15,461 nt of DNA from Acidobacteriota bacterium (GCA_022614735.1 JAKEHZ010000261.1:1-15461); one strand, 5' to 3'; positions 1 through 6,840 are shown, numbered from the stretch's first letter. Notes: a model not told the origin generated them from the sequence alone. Numbers and translations: made by a program.

Positions 1-8
1 CTGAAGAA

Positions 9-98
9 GGAAAACGGAACAAACGGAAATAACGGAACAAACGGAAAAATCCTAGAGAATTTCCGTTTGTTCCGTTATTTCCGTTTGTTCCGTTTTCC
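9..98. repeat. 39-bp perfect inverted repeat built of tandem 18-mers
   Basis: Arms 9-47 and 60-98 are exact reverse complements of 39 bases, separated by a 12-base spacer (48-59). Each arm is itself a tandem duplication of an 18-base unit that starts AACGGAACAAACGG. A transcript across it would form a very stable hairpin. It lies about 155 bases beyond the stop codon of the leftward membrane-protein gene, so it could end or protect that transcript, or one entering from the left. There is no U-run typical of an intrinsic terminator. It may equally be a dispersed palindromic repeat. Confidence 0.9.
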
Positions 99-252
99 CT
101 TATTACCATCATTAATCACTCTCCACGGTTAACTGGGGAGCTACCCCGTGACAATCCGTGGTGAATTGCCAACATTTACTGAGGCATTACGGATTCAGCG
201 TATTCTGAAGCAATCACACCGGGACGGCAACAGTTCAAATCCATATCTCTCT
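99..252. other. Intergenic stretch without a recognised gene
   Basis: This stretch lies between the palindrome and the end of the membrane-protein gene. A weak hairpin can be drawn around GGGGAGCTACCCC (about 137-149). A rightward open frame from GTG at 148 runs antisense into the neighbouring gene and resembles no family I know. I see no convincing gene or promoter. Confidence 0.4.
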
Positions 253-1446
253 TCATTCCTGAAAGAGAAGGTTGCGGGAGATTTGCTTGTCCGGAAAGAG
301 GCGCCGCTGGAGTCCGTCGACCTCGCCTTCTACCGCATGAAGCAGAACAGCAATGCTATCGGCTGTGTCGAAACGCAAATTTTCACAGTGATACCGATAG
401 GCGTTATTCAAACACTCTTTCAAGGATGGGGAGCAGTATGGTGCGAGGGCAGATAAGGTCTTTTCGGCGTGTTGAGAGGTTGAGATGCTGGAGACCGCGA
501 AATGTGCGAGAAGGCCGAGCAGGTGAGACGTGACTTCGTCGTTTGAGAGAGATTCCTGATTTTCCGCCAGCGTTTCGAGTTTCCTCAAGGCCGCGACAGC
601 CAGTCTGAAACGACGGGAACGGAGCGCACTCAATCCAATCTCGAAAGCCAGTTCGTGGCTGCCCGATTCCACCAGTTGAACGAAAGTGAAAGCGGCTCTC
701 TCCAATCCCAGTCTGACTGCTTCAATTCCAAGCAAAGTAATCATCCTGATCGCGGTAATCTGATCGCGCGTCGAATGCAGTTGTTCTCTGGGGAACTCGT
801 CTCTCATCTGCCTGAGAATCTGCGCAGCCATTTCGAAGTTGCCGTCGTTCCCGGGCTCCTCTTTATTGGCAAGGATGGTCGGAAGTTCGTGGAGAAGTCG
901 ATCGAGTTGATCACCGCTGTATCGGTCGGACTTCTGCGCGGCATCCACCACATCCTTGATCACACGCAGAACCAACTCCTTCTCGTGCCCGGGGTTGCCT
1001 TTCTCGCCAAGATAGACGAGATCTTTTACTGCTTGATCGTCTAAACGATTTTTTCTGTTCAATGATTTGAGCAGGTTCTTCTTCAAGCGACCGATGATGG
1101 TCTCTCTTTCGTACCCTCTCAGAAGTAAACTCAAGCCCAGGACAAAAAAGGAGGCCCCTGTAATCACAATAACAGCGAGAAGAGATTTCCACGGCGGGAA
1201 TTCTTTCGTGCTCTCCGCCGGATGGAGCAAAAAGACGAAGAGCAGGGAAGCGATAGAAGAGAGGCCGATACAGAGATACCACCACCACCTTCTCAGCATT
1301 CTCTGAGCGAACAGACGTATCTCTTCCTGGGTGATGAGCTGAGCGATCAATGCAGGTATGCCTATCGAGAAGACAAAAAGGCCGAAGAGTATCTGCAGAT
1401 AGGCTGAAGCCCATTCTTCAGTAAGCGAAGGTGGATCTGGAAGCAT
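253..1446 (-). CDS. Hypothetical three-helix membrane protein with helical cytoplasmic domain
   Basis: This is a 397-residue protein I cannot assign to a family. Three hydrophobic segments are visible near the N-terminus, at about residues 17-39, 54-74 (after a Trp-rich RRWWWY stretch) and 88-109. About 285 polar residues follow, rich in Leu, Ala, Glu and Arg. They read as consecutive amphipathic helices, perhaps a TPR- or HEAT-like solenoid (for example around 205-330), with no catalytic motif I recognise. Positive residues flank the third helix (RGYERE, RLKKNLLK), which suggests the large domain is cytoplasmic. The ATG at 1446 is supported by GAGGA at 1456-1460, nine bases upstream. The gene follows the receiver gene on the same strand but is separated by a 305-base gap almost filled by a long inverted repeat, so co-transcription is uncertain. 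A membrane scaffold or a target of the two-component pair is possible but is only inference from position. Confidence 0.75.
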   Translation of the reverse strand: MLPDPPSLTEEWASAYLQILFGLFVFSIGIPALIAQLITQEEIRLFAQRMLRRWWWYLCIGLSSIASLLFVFLLHPAESTKEFPPWKSLLAVIVITGASFFVLGLSLLLRGYERETIIGRLKKNLLKSLNRKNRLDDQAVKDLVYLGEKGNPGHEKELVLRVIKDVVDAAQKSDRYSGDQLDRLLHELPTILANKEEPGNDGNFEMAAQILRQMRDEFPREQLHSTRDQITAIRMITLLGIEAVRLGLERAAFTFVQLVESGSHELAFEIGLSALRSRRFRLAVAALRKLETLAENQESLSNDEVTSHLLGLLAHFAVSSISTSQHAEKTLSALAPYCSPSLKECLNNAYRYHCENLRFDTADSIAVLLHAVEGEVDGLQRRLFPDKQISRNLLFQE

Positions 1447-1462
1447 ATTTGAGAATCCTCAG

Positions 1463-1750
1463 TACTCTGTCAGCGAAGTTTTCTCGCATTTTTCCGGCAT
1501 GTTTCAGAGGACGCTAAATGTAGATAACAGTTTGTGGTTCACCGCAGAGGCGCAGAGAGCGCAGAGGAGGCGCGGAGAAAAAGAAAGAATTTGAGAAAAG
1601 AGTGCAGCGAAAAGAGTTGCAGAGCAGGCAAATCTCTCTGCGCAATCTCTGCGCCGCTCTGCGCCTCTGCGGTGAACCACAAACTGTTATCTACATTTAG
1701 CGTCCTCTGAAACATGCCGGAAAAATGCGAGAAAACTTCGCTGACGAGTA
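1463..1750. repeat. MITE-like element with 89-bp perfect inverted repeats
   Basis: Arms 1469-1557 and 1657-1745 are perfect reverse complements of 89 bases. Beyond a single-base indel they extend to TACTC (1463-1467) and GAGTA (1746-1750). The spacer (1558-1656) is purine-rich on the plus strand at first and also contains imperfect inverted copies of the GCGCAGAG motif. The inner part (1538-1676) is a core of the type TTCACCGCAGAGGCGCAGAG, and a diverged relative occurs at 9634-9741. The element fills the gap between the receiver stop codon (1752) and the membrane-protein ribosome-binding site (1456-1460). It encodes no protein, and I see no clear target-site duplication. Perfect arms imply recent origin, gene conversion or ongoing selection. 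In RNA it would fold into a very long hairpin and could separate expression of the two flanking genes. Confidence 0.9.
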
Positions 1751-1751
1751 T

Positions 1752-2240
1752 TTATCTACTTGTTATCTTTCTAACTTCTTCGATGATCTCAAGCAGCGCT
1801 CGATTAGTCGTTTCGGTCGTCTTCTGACGGTAGATTCTGATATTTAGTCGCTCCAAATCCAAATGCACCTGTGTTTTACTTTCGACTGTAAATACAGCAA
1901 ACCTCTCCGCCGTGACCCAACGTGGTATTCCGTCCAGCCTCATGCGCGCGGCGTGAGGGATGAGCAGACCATAAAGGATGTCCAGTCCCAGCCGTGCATT
2001 TGCATTGTCGCTGTGCCCTCTTTTGTAAAGGTCGCGCCAATTCCTATCCTCGCCGGGCGGGATGCGGATGTCTACAATGACCACGTCGAACTCTGTCCTT
2101 CGCAAATGTGCAATACCTGTAGTTGCATCCAATGCCACGACCAGATCGTATTCGCCGTGGACATAGACGGGGCCGAGCATATTTTGGAAATCGGCGCGGG
2201 CGCCGTCCTCGATCCAAAGAACTTTCTGCTTTTTCTTCAT
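1752..2240 (-). CDS. Stand-alone response-regulator receiver protein
   Basis: This 162-residue receiver domain has no output domain. The usual signature is visible: acidic pair E11-D12 in VLWIEDG, phospho-acceptor D57 in VVIVDIRIP, T118 at the end of the fourth strand (FAVFTVES) and K140 after the fifth strand (IYRQK). It is longer than a CheY-type domain. The segment between D57 and T118 is about 60 residues, roughly twice normal, with a charged insertion (about 61-83) before helix 3. The start at 2240 (MKKKQK) was chosen because it places the receiver fold at the N-terminus. It lies one base after the kinase stop codon, with AAGGA in the end of the kinase gene as ribosome-binding site. The same frame is open to 2321, but that extension overlaps the kinase and is not receiver-like. 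The likely role is to accept phosphate from the upstream kinase. Its downstream partner is unknown. Confidence 0.85.
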   Translation of the reverse strand: MKKKQKVLWIEDGARADFQNMLGPVYVHGEYDLVVALDATTGIAHLRRTEFDVVIVDIRIPPGEDRNWRDLYKRGHSDNANARLGLDILYGLLIPHAARMRLDGIPRWVTAERFAVFTVESKTQVHLDLERLNIRIYRQKTTETTNRALLEIIEEVRKITSR

Positions 2241-2241
2241 C

Positions 2242-4608
2242 TCATTCCTTGTTTTGTAGGTCCGGGTAAAGGGGCAGTTTGAAGGTCGCCGTCGTGATGA
2301 ATGGCTGCTGATAATCATCATCCCTGCCCCCGGAACGAGCAGGATGGCTCTTCACTATCACATCACCTCCGTGTTCGCGGGCAACACGTCGAGCGTCGGT
2401 CAACCCAATTCCTGTGCCTGAACGACCGCGATCGCTGGCTTTCCTCCCGCGATATCCGAGTTTGAAGATCAACTCTCTTTCGAGCTCCTCTTTGGGTATC
2501 GGCACACCCCAGTTTTCGAAATCGATATAGACATAATGTGAATCGGTTCGAACGCGGATGGCGATCCAGGGCGCCTCGTCCTTCTTTCGAATCCAGCTAT
2601 ATTTGATGGCATTGTGCAGCAAATTGGAGATCGCGCGAGAGACATCATGTTCGGCGACCTCGACCAGCACTTCCGAACTCTCGATGACATCCAGTGTCAC
2701 ACCGCGACTCCTGGCAAACCCTTGCAGACGGTTGATCGCCTGCGAGATGAGTTGTGGCACCTTGCTGATGGCCTTCGAAATTTCAGTTTGCGCCCCAGTC
2801 ACAACATATTCGCGCAGAGCGCGCAGGACATAATCGATCTCGATCGTCACGTCAGAAACCTGGTGTAATGCAATCAAATTACAGATGCGGAGCAACTCCA
2901 TCGCCGCTGTCCGCACCTCGCGCACTTTCTCTCTGGGCAGCTTACCCTTCTGAATATCATCGCAGATTGTGCTCATGTTGAGCGCTGCCTCTCGCAGGAT
3001 CGAAGGATAACCTTCAACAAACGGCGCGATCGAGATGTAGTTACGCAAAATATGAAGCAGGTTCTCTAACTCGGCCCACTCTGTCTTGGGTAAGGCAATG
3101 GTACGGTCACCGGATTTCGCGAGCTGGAGCAATTTATCGAGCAGATCAGCGAGTCTTCTTGCCGGCCCGGCCAGAGCCTCCGCCGCGCGCTGTGGCAGCA
3201 GTTCGTGATATTTCTCGAATGGATCGGGTTTGAGCGATGAGATGACAGCTTCCACCGATTGTTTGATCATCACCAGGGTCGACGCATAGGTGTGAAGGAT
3301 CGCTCCGATGTCGTTGGTCAGTTCTTCGACTTTCTTCACCAGATATTCTTCCTTCTCTTTAAGCGCGGCCTCTTCGGTGATGTCTCGCACGGCGCCGACG
3401 CGCCCGATCACTTCACTTCGGCTGTTGTGAAGGAGCCGCGAGTTAATCTCGAAAACTTTCTCGCGGTTTTTATGCGTTTTAACTTTGAGCTTGTAACCGT
3501 TCAGCGAGTGAGTCGGGCTGGAAAGGATAGTCTTCATGAACTTCTCGTACTCAAGATTTGAGGCATGCAGATTTCTGATCTTGAATCGATGTGCTTCATC
3601 CTCGCTCTCAAATTCCAGCAACTCGAGAAATTTACGGTTAAAATCGGTGACTACATCCTCACCATTTTGCAAGCGAGCAACATAGAAGCCCAGAGGGACG
3701 CCATCCAGAATGCTGCGATAACGCTCCTCAGTCGTGACGTCCATCATGGTCCCGCCCCGGCCGGTGTATTTGCCCTCCGGCGATTTATCTCTGATGGCGC
3801 TGACGGAGACATAGATGTGCTCACCATTCTTCTTCCTCAGTTTCAACCGGTGATCGACGACGGAGTCCTGTTGATTGATCGACTGTTGAAATTCCTGGGC
3901 GTCTTCGGTATCGGCGTAAAACTCCAGAGCCGATTTACCCTTTACTTCATCGGCCGAGCTGTAGCCGAGCATTTCGTACCAGGCTTTGTTGACCTCGACG
4001 ATATTGTCTTGCGCGTCCAGACGGTAGACGCCGATCGGCAGACGCTCGAAGAGACGGCGGTAATTTATCTCTTCGGTCACGTCAACCATGCAGCAGATGT
4101 AGCCGATGATTTCTTCAGTTTCAGGGTCGTAGAGCGAGCGCGTATGGTCCTGCACGAAGATTTCACGCCCTTCGACTTCGAAGGAAAGAATCTCTTTTTC
4201 CACCCACTTCTGTCGATTGCTCGCGCGCTCTTCACGATCAAGCCGTTGCATGAGTCTCCCGCGCTCTTCGGGATCGCGGTAAAAATCAAGGATTGAGTAA
4301 TTCAGCTCATCGTTCTGCGACAATCGAAGAATTTCGCGCACCTTCTCATGGCATTTGATGAACCGACCGTCTTTAGCCACGATATAAACGCCGATCGGCA
4401 GATCGAAGGGGCTCAGACTTTCGGCCAATCGTCGAATCTTATCGCTGTCCGCTCCTTCTTCGAGTTGCGCCTCTCCGGCCGAGGGGAGAAGTTGGTTCTG
4501 CAAGATGTCGAGCAGCCACTCGGTGGGAGCTAAACCACTTTTATCTGCCTGCCTTTTGATTTGAGCATAAATCTCATCACTTAACTCAAGCGTGAGGGGT
4601 TGGCTCAT
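2242..4608 (-). CDS. Multi-PAS sensor histidine kinase with RHH-like N-terminus
   Basis: This is a 788-residue soluble sensor kinase with no membrane segment. Residues 5-40 (LTLELSDEIYAQIKRQADKS...) resemble a ribbon-helix-helix or CopG-like module. Three PAS domains follow, at about 66-178, 184-294 and 297-413. Each begins with a similar motif (LPIGVYIV, LPIGVYRL, VPLGFYVA) and ends in (V/I)-D/R-(V/I)-T-E/T-E. After a coiled stretch (414-432) comes a helical region of about 210 residues, whose candidate phospho-histidine is H439 in AILHTYAS. The usual S-H-E-L-R-T-P motif is absent. The C-terminal ATPase (about 645-780) has an N-box (NLLHNAIKYS, N662/N666), a G1-like ENWGVPIP, a FKLGYRGRK F-box-like stretch and GTGIGL (731-736), so it should bind ATP. 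The ATG at 4608 has AGGAG at 4616-4620. The receiver gene starts one base after the stop. The ligand is unknown; the PAS domains suggest a soluble cytoplasmic signal or cofactor. Confidence 0.9.
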   Translation of the reverse strand: MSQPLTLELSDEIYAQIKRQADKSGLAPTEWLLDILQNQLLPSAGEAQLEEGADSDKIRRLAESLSPFDLPIGVYIVAKDGRFIKCHEKVREILRLSQNDELNYSILDFYRDPEERGRLMQRLDREERASNRQKWVEKEILSFEVEGREIFVQDHTRSLYDPETEEIIGYICCMVDVTEEINYRRLFERLPIGVYRLDAQDNIVEVNKAWYEMLGYSSADEVKGKSALEFYADTEDAQEFQQSINQQDSVVDHRLKLRKKNGEHIYVSVSAIRDKSPEGKYTGRGGTMMDVTTEERYRSILDGVPLGFYVARLQNGEDVVTDFNRKFLELLEFESEDEAHRFKIRNLHASNLEYEKFMKTILSSPTHSLNGYKLKVKTHKNREKVFEINSRLLHNSRSEVIGRVGAVRDITEEAALKEKEEYLVKKVEELTNDIGAILHTYASTLVMIKQSVEAVISSLKPDPFEKYHELLPQRAAEALAGPARRLADLLDKLLQLAKSGDRTIALPKTEWAELENLLHILRNYISIAPFVEGYPSILREAALNMSTICDDIQKGKLPREKVREVRTAAMELLRICNLIALHQVSDVTIEIDYVLRALREYVVTGAQTEISKAISKVPQLISQAINRLQGFARSRGVTLDVIESSEVLVEVAEHDVSRAISNLLHNAIKYSWIRKKDEAPWIAIRVRTDSHYVYIDFENWGVPIPKEELERELIFKLGYRGRKASDRGRSGTGIGLTDARRVAREHGGDVIVKSHPARSGGRDDDYQQPFITTATFKLPLYPDLQNKE

Positions 4609-4690
4609 GGCTGTACTCCTCTGTCAATGTCCTGGGAGCGCAAGCTCCCAGGACATTGACAGCGTTTCTGGGCGTCGTCATGAACGACAT
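4586..4690 (-). other. Possible upstream open frame in kinase leader (34 codons)
   Basis: Reading leftward, AGGAG at 4697-4701 is followed six bases later by ATG at 4690. The frame runs 34 codons through the leader hairpin and stops with TGA at 4586-4588, 20 bases inside the kinase gene in another frame. The peptide begins MSFMTTPRNA and has no family resemblance I recognise. A second in-frame ATG lies at 4681. The good ribosome-binding site and the matching arrangement upstream of the SDR gene are the only support. Translation is unproven. Confidence 0.3.
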
Positions 4691-4712
4691 GAACGACTCC
4701 TTTGGAAATAGT
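4616..4712 (-). promoter_or_regulatory. 5' leader cassette of kinase gene, with hairpin next to the RBS
   Basis: The hairpin has 19-base perfect arms (4621-4639 and 4644-4662) around a four-base loop. It ends directly against the AGGAG (4616-4620) that serves the kinase start. Upstream on the same strand lie TTTCC, AGGAGTCGTTCATG and GACGCCC. The order and most of the bases match the leader of the SDR gene (5624-5713). In RNA the hairpin could hide or expose the ribosome-binding site depending on ribosomes passing through the upstream frame. This is inference; a dispersed repeat inserted twice is the main alternative. Confidence 0.6.
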
Positions 4713-4805
4713 TCGTAGTACCAGCTTCAGCCGGAAGCGGCTCGGGACGAGCCTTGCAGGGGCGTCTGGCGACGCCGTTTCCGGCTAAAGCCGGTACTAC
4801 GAACT
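4710..4805. repeat. Cloverleaf-like palindromic repeat (GTAGTACCGGCTTTAGCCGG type)
   Basis: Outer arms 4710-4741 and 4774-4805 pair over 29 of 32 positions. Inside are two perfect six-base-stem hairpins, 4739-4753 (GGCTCG/CGAGCC) and 4761-4776 (GGCGTC/GACGCC). Together they can fold like a cloverleaf. The right end lies 13 bases beyond the SDR stop codon, and the left end merges with the kinase leader. Arms with GTAGTACCGGCTTTAGCCGG resemble a dispersed bacterial repeat that I recall from several phyla. It encodes nothing. It may act as a transcript-stabilising or attenuating structure between the SDR and kinase genes. Confidence 0.8.
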
Positions 4806-4818
4806 TTTTTCATCAGCT

Positions 4819-5613
4819 TCACTGAGCCGTCCACCCGCCGTCAACGAACAACGCGCTTCCGGTGATAAAGGATGCGGCATCTGACGCCAGGAAGACGGCT
4901 ACTCCGCCGATCTCAGATAGCTCGCCCCAGCGGCCCATCGGAATCCTTGAAACAAAGTCCTGATACTTCGCCGGGTCATTGAGCAATTGTTTGTTCATAT
5001 CCGTTGCAAAAGGGCCGGGGCAGATTGCGTTGACTGTCACGCCCTTAGTCGCCCATTCCAGCGCAAGCACACGTGTGAGGCCTAAGACACCGGCTTTCGA
5101 CGAAGCATAAGGCGCGCGTGCAGAAAGGGCGATCACAGACATAATTGAGCCGAGGTTGATCAGACGTCCCCAGCCGCGCTCGCACATCGGTGGGCCAAAG
5201 GCCTGAGAACACAAGAATGGCGCGGTCAGGTTTGTGGAAATAACATCATTGAAATCAGTCTCAGACAATTCTTCAATCGGGCCGCGGATGTTGATGCCTG
5301 CGTTGTTGACTAAAATATCAACCGGTCCGAGCGTGCTTTCGACCTCTTTCCTCAATTTCTGCATTTCATCTCGTTTTGTCACGTCCACAGCAAAACCGGC
5401 TGCGTGTCGCCCTGTTGAATTGGCAATTTCATTCGCTGTTTTTTTGCAATCAGCCAGTGTCCGGCTGGCAATAGCTACATCTGCGCCAGCTTCGGCAAGA
5501 GCCTGAGCAATTACTCGACCGAGTCCTTTAGCGCCGCCCGTTATGAGCGCGCGTCGGCCATCCAGTCGAAAGAGTTCCATAACGTTTTTGCTCGAACCGT
5601 TGGGCATTTCCAT
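4819..5613 (-). CDS. SDR-family dehydrogenase (gluconate 5-dehydrogenase/KduD-like)
   Basis: This 264-residue classical short-chain dehydrogenase is cytoplasmic and NAD(P)-dependent. The nucleotide-binding motif TGGAKGLG is at residues 25-32 and NNAG at 103-106. The catalytic set is N128, S156 and Y169-x3-K173 (APYASSK). The C-terminus FVDGGWTAQ is typical. The start MELFxLxGRxALITGG and overall sequence resemble 2-deoxy-D-gluconate 3-dehydrogenase or gluconate 5-dehydrogenase, which interconvert hydroxy and keto sugar acids; the exact substrate cannot be read. The ATG at 5613 was chosen because AGGAG lies at 5624-5628. A downstream ATG at 5580 is also possible. The frame is open to GTG at 5670, but that extension is translated from a leader hairpin and is not credible. 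Position after two exported sugar enzymes suggests a later step in the same pathway. Confidence 0.88.
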   Translation of the reverse strand: MEMPNGSSKNVMELFRLDGRRALITGGAKGLGRVIAQALAEAGADVAIASRTLADCKKTANEIANSTGRHAAGFAVDVTKRDEMQKLRKEVESTLGPVDILVNNAGINIRGPIEELSETDFNDVISTNLTAPFLCSQAFGPPMCERGWGRLINLGSIMSVIALSARAPYASSKAGVLGLTRVLALEWATKGVTVNAICPGPFATDMNKQLLNDPAKYQDFVSRIPMGRWGELSEIGGVAVFLASDAASFITGSALFVDGGWTAQ

Positions 5614-5696
5614 CGTTGGGTTTCTCCTGCGGCAACTACTGGGAGCGCAAGCGCTCCCAGTAGTTGCCACTGTTTGAGGGCGTCGCAGTGCAACAT
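5541..5696 (-). other. Possible upstream open frame in SDR leader (51 codons)
   Basis: Reading leftward, AGGAG at 5703-5707 is followed six bases later by ATG at 5696. The frame runs 51 codons through the leader hairpin and ends with TAA at 5541-5543, inside the SDR gene in a different frame. The peptide begins MLHCDALKQW. It enters the hairpin in the same frame as the equivalent frame before the kinase (both read Leu-Gly-Ala at the hairpin). Translation is unproven. Confidence 0.3.
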
Positions 5697-5713
5697 GAAC
5701 GACTCCTCAGGAA
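5624..5713 (-). promoter_or_regulatory. 5' leader cassette of SDR gene, with hairpin near the RBS
   Basis: The hairpin has perfect 18-base arms at 5631-5648 and 5651-5668 around AA, in practice a four-base loop. It lies two bases upstream of the AGGAG (5624-5628) that serves the SDR start at 5613. Further upstream are GACGCCC, AGGAGTCGTTCATG and TTTCC in the same order as in the kinase leader. The stem tops are nearly identical in the two copies (CTGGGAGC...), while the stem bases differ but remain paired. This compensated divergence suggests that the structure matters more than the sequence. Confidence 0.6.
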
Positions 5714-5776
5714 ACAGTTTTCAGTTTTCAGTTTGCGTTTCACCGAGAGCTGAAAACTGAAAACTGAAAACTGTTT
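5712..5776. repeat. Inverted pair of CAGTTTT heptad repeats
   Basis: Arms 5712-5734 and 5754-5776 are exact 23-base reverse complements. Each is a run of the heptamer CAGTTTT or its complement, with a 19-base spacer. The right arm overlaps the TAA stop of the TIM-barrel gene (5776-5778). The hairpin therefore forms immediately at the end of that message, just before the SDR leader cassette. A similar structure follows the Gfo/Idh/MocA gene. Confidence 0.9.
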
Positions 5777-6840
5777 TAAGACTTGAGTACCTGTTTCGCA
5801 TAAGCACCACTGCGGCGCAGGTTGTCATCTTCGAAAGCCAGGGCTTCCTGGGGCTTCAAGCCGGTGATGCGGGGCAATGGCTCTTTTGAAGCCCGTCTGA
5901 GAACCGTGCTCTCAAACTTCTTGATCCGCGCCTCGTCTCGTCGCTCGTATGTGATCCAATAATGATCCGTCTTGTAAGGCACCTTCAATGGGTCGCGTGT
6001 GATCATCTCTAAACAGAAATGCACGTCAGATCGCTGCTTGCGTATTATCCCGATGATCTCCGCCAGCGGTGTAATCCCGTCGCCCAATGCTACCTCGGAC
6101 AACTCGAAGCCGTCGGGATAAAGTTTGACAGCCATATCTTTCAGATGTGTCGTCACGACGTAAGGTGCGAGCTTCTTCGCGACCTCGACTGAATCTTCGA
6201 GCAAGGCGAGATTATTGCCGAAATCCACACACGTGCCGAGGTATGGGCTGCTGACGCTTTTGAGCATCTCGACGAACTCATCTGCGAGCCAATCCTTATG
6301 GTTCTCTATACCAACCAGAAGTTTGTGTTGTTTGAGCATCGGCTCGGCCTGCTTGAAAGTTCTCTTCCAGTGATTGGCGAAATCCTGCCACTTCGACATC
6401 TCGTGGAAATCTTCGTAGCGCCGCCCGCTCAAACAGGCAATGCGCAAACGCGAGACACCGAGTTGATGCGCTGATGCGGCAACCTTTGCGAATGCATCCG
6501 CATTCTCGAGCGTCCTCGCGCTCACAGCAAATTCCATGAACATCTCCTTTGCCTCAAGTTGCGCGCGAATGCGTTTGAGATATTCGGGTTCAGCTGAAGT
6601 CAGTTGAGCAACATCCATCTGGCAACCGCTGCCGCCGAACGAGTGACAGAGGTCAATAAATTTTTCGGCCGGCAGCGGATGGCCTTGATTACCTGCCATC
6701 TCGCGCCCCTGGCGAATACGTATTGGGAATGATGTGTAGGCAATGCCGTAGGATTTGAGCAGAGGTTGTTCTGCCAATTTTAAGAACTTCGCTGCGGCCA
6801 TTGCTGAAACTGATGTGAGAAATTCGCGGCGAGTTTTCAT
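5776..6840 (-). CDS. Tat-exported sugar phosphate isomerase/epimerase-like TIM barrel
   Basis: This 354-residue protein belongs to the xylose-isomerase-like TIM-barrel superfamily. The N-terminus MKTRREFLTSVSAMAAA is a twin-arginine signal (TRREFLT), so the enzyme is probably exported folded. Four metal ligands are placed as the family requires: E179 (GIENHKDW), D206 (CVDFGNN), H232 (THLKD) and E278 (CLEMI). The family isomerises or epimerises sugars, or processes keto-sugars and inositols, with a divalent metal. The substrate cannot be told. The ATG at 6840 gives the complete Tat signal, although no strong Shine-Dalgarno is visible. It lies 124 bases downstream of the Tat-exported Gfo/Idh/MocA gene, separated by a heptad-repeat hairpin. 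The pairing suggests two steps on the same extracytoplasmic sugar. Confidence 0.88.
   Translation of the reverse strand: MKTRREFLTSVSAMAAAKFLKLAEQPLLKSYGIAYTSFPIRIRQGREMAGNQGHPLPAEKFIDLCHSFGGSGCQMDVAQLTSAEPEYLKRIRAQLEAKEMFMEFAVSARTLENADAFAKVAASAHQLGVSRLRIACLSGRRYEDFHEMSKWQDFANHWKRTFKQAEPMLKQHKLLVGIENHKDWLADEFVEMLKSVSSPYLGTCVDFGNNLALLEDSVEVAKKLAPYVVTTHLKDMAVKLYPDGFELSEVALGDGITPLAEIIGIIRKQRSDVHFCLEMITRDPLKVPYKTDHYWITYERRDEARIKKFESTVLRRASKEPLPRITGLKPQEALAFEDDNLRRSGAYAKQVLKS

Noticed and set aside
148..456. Rightward open frame of 102 codons from GTG at 148
   Set aside because: It overlaps the end of the membrane-protein gene in antisense, has no family resemblance and no clear ribosome-binding site.
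2241..2321. 27-residue N-terminal extension of the receiver
   Set aside because: It overlaps the kinase gene in another frame and is unlike receiver sequences; the coupled ATG at 2240 is better.
3565..4296. Rightward open frame of 243 codons
   Set aside because: It is antisense to the PAS region of the kinase and reflects codon composition only.
4710..4805. tRNA suggested by cloverleaf-like folding
   Set aside because: No T-loop GTTCGA, no acceptor CCA-type arrangement and stems of wrong lengths; it is a repeat.
5614..5670. GTG start for the SDR protein at 5670
   Set aside because: The added residues are encoded by the leader hairpin; ATG 5613 has AGGAG at proper spacing and suits the family N-terminus.
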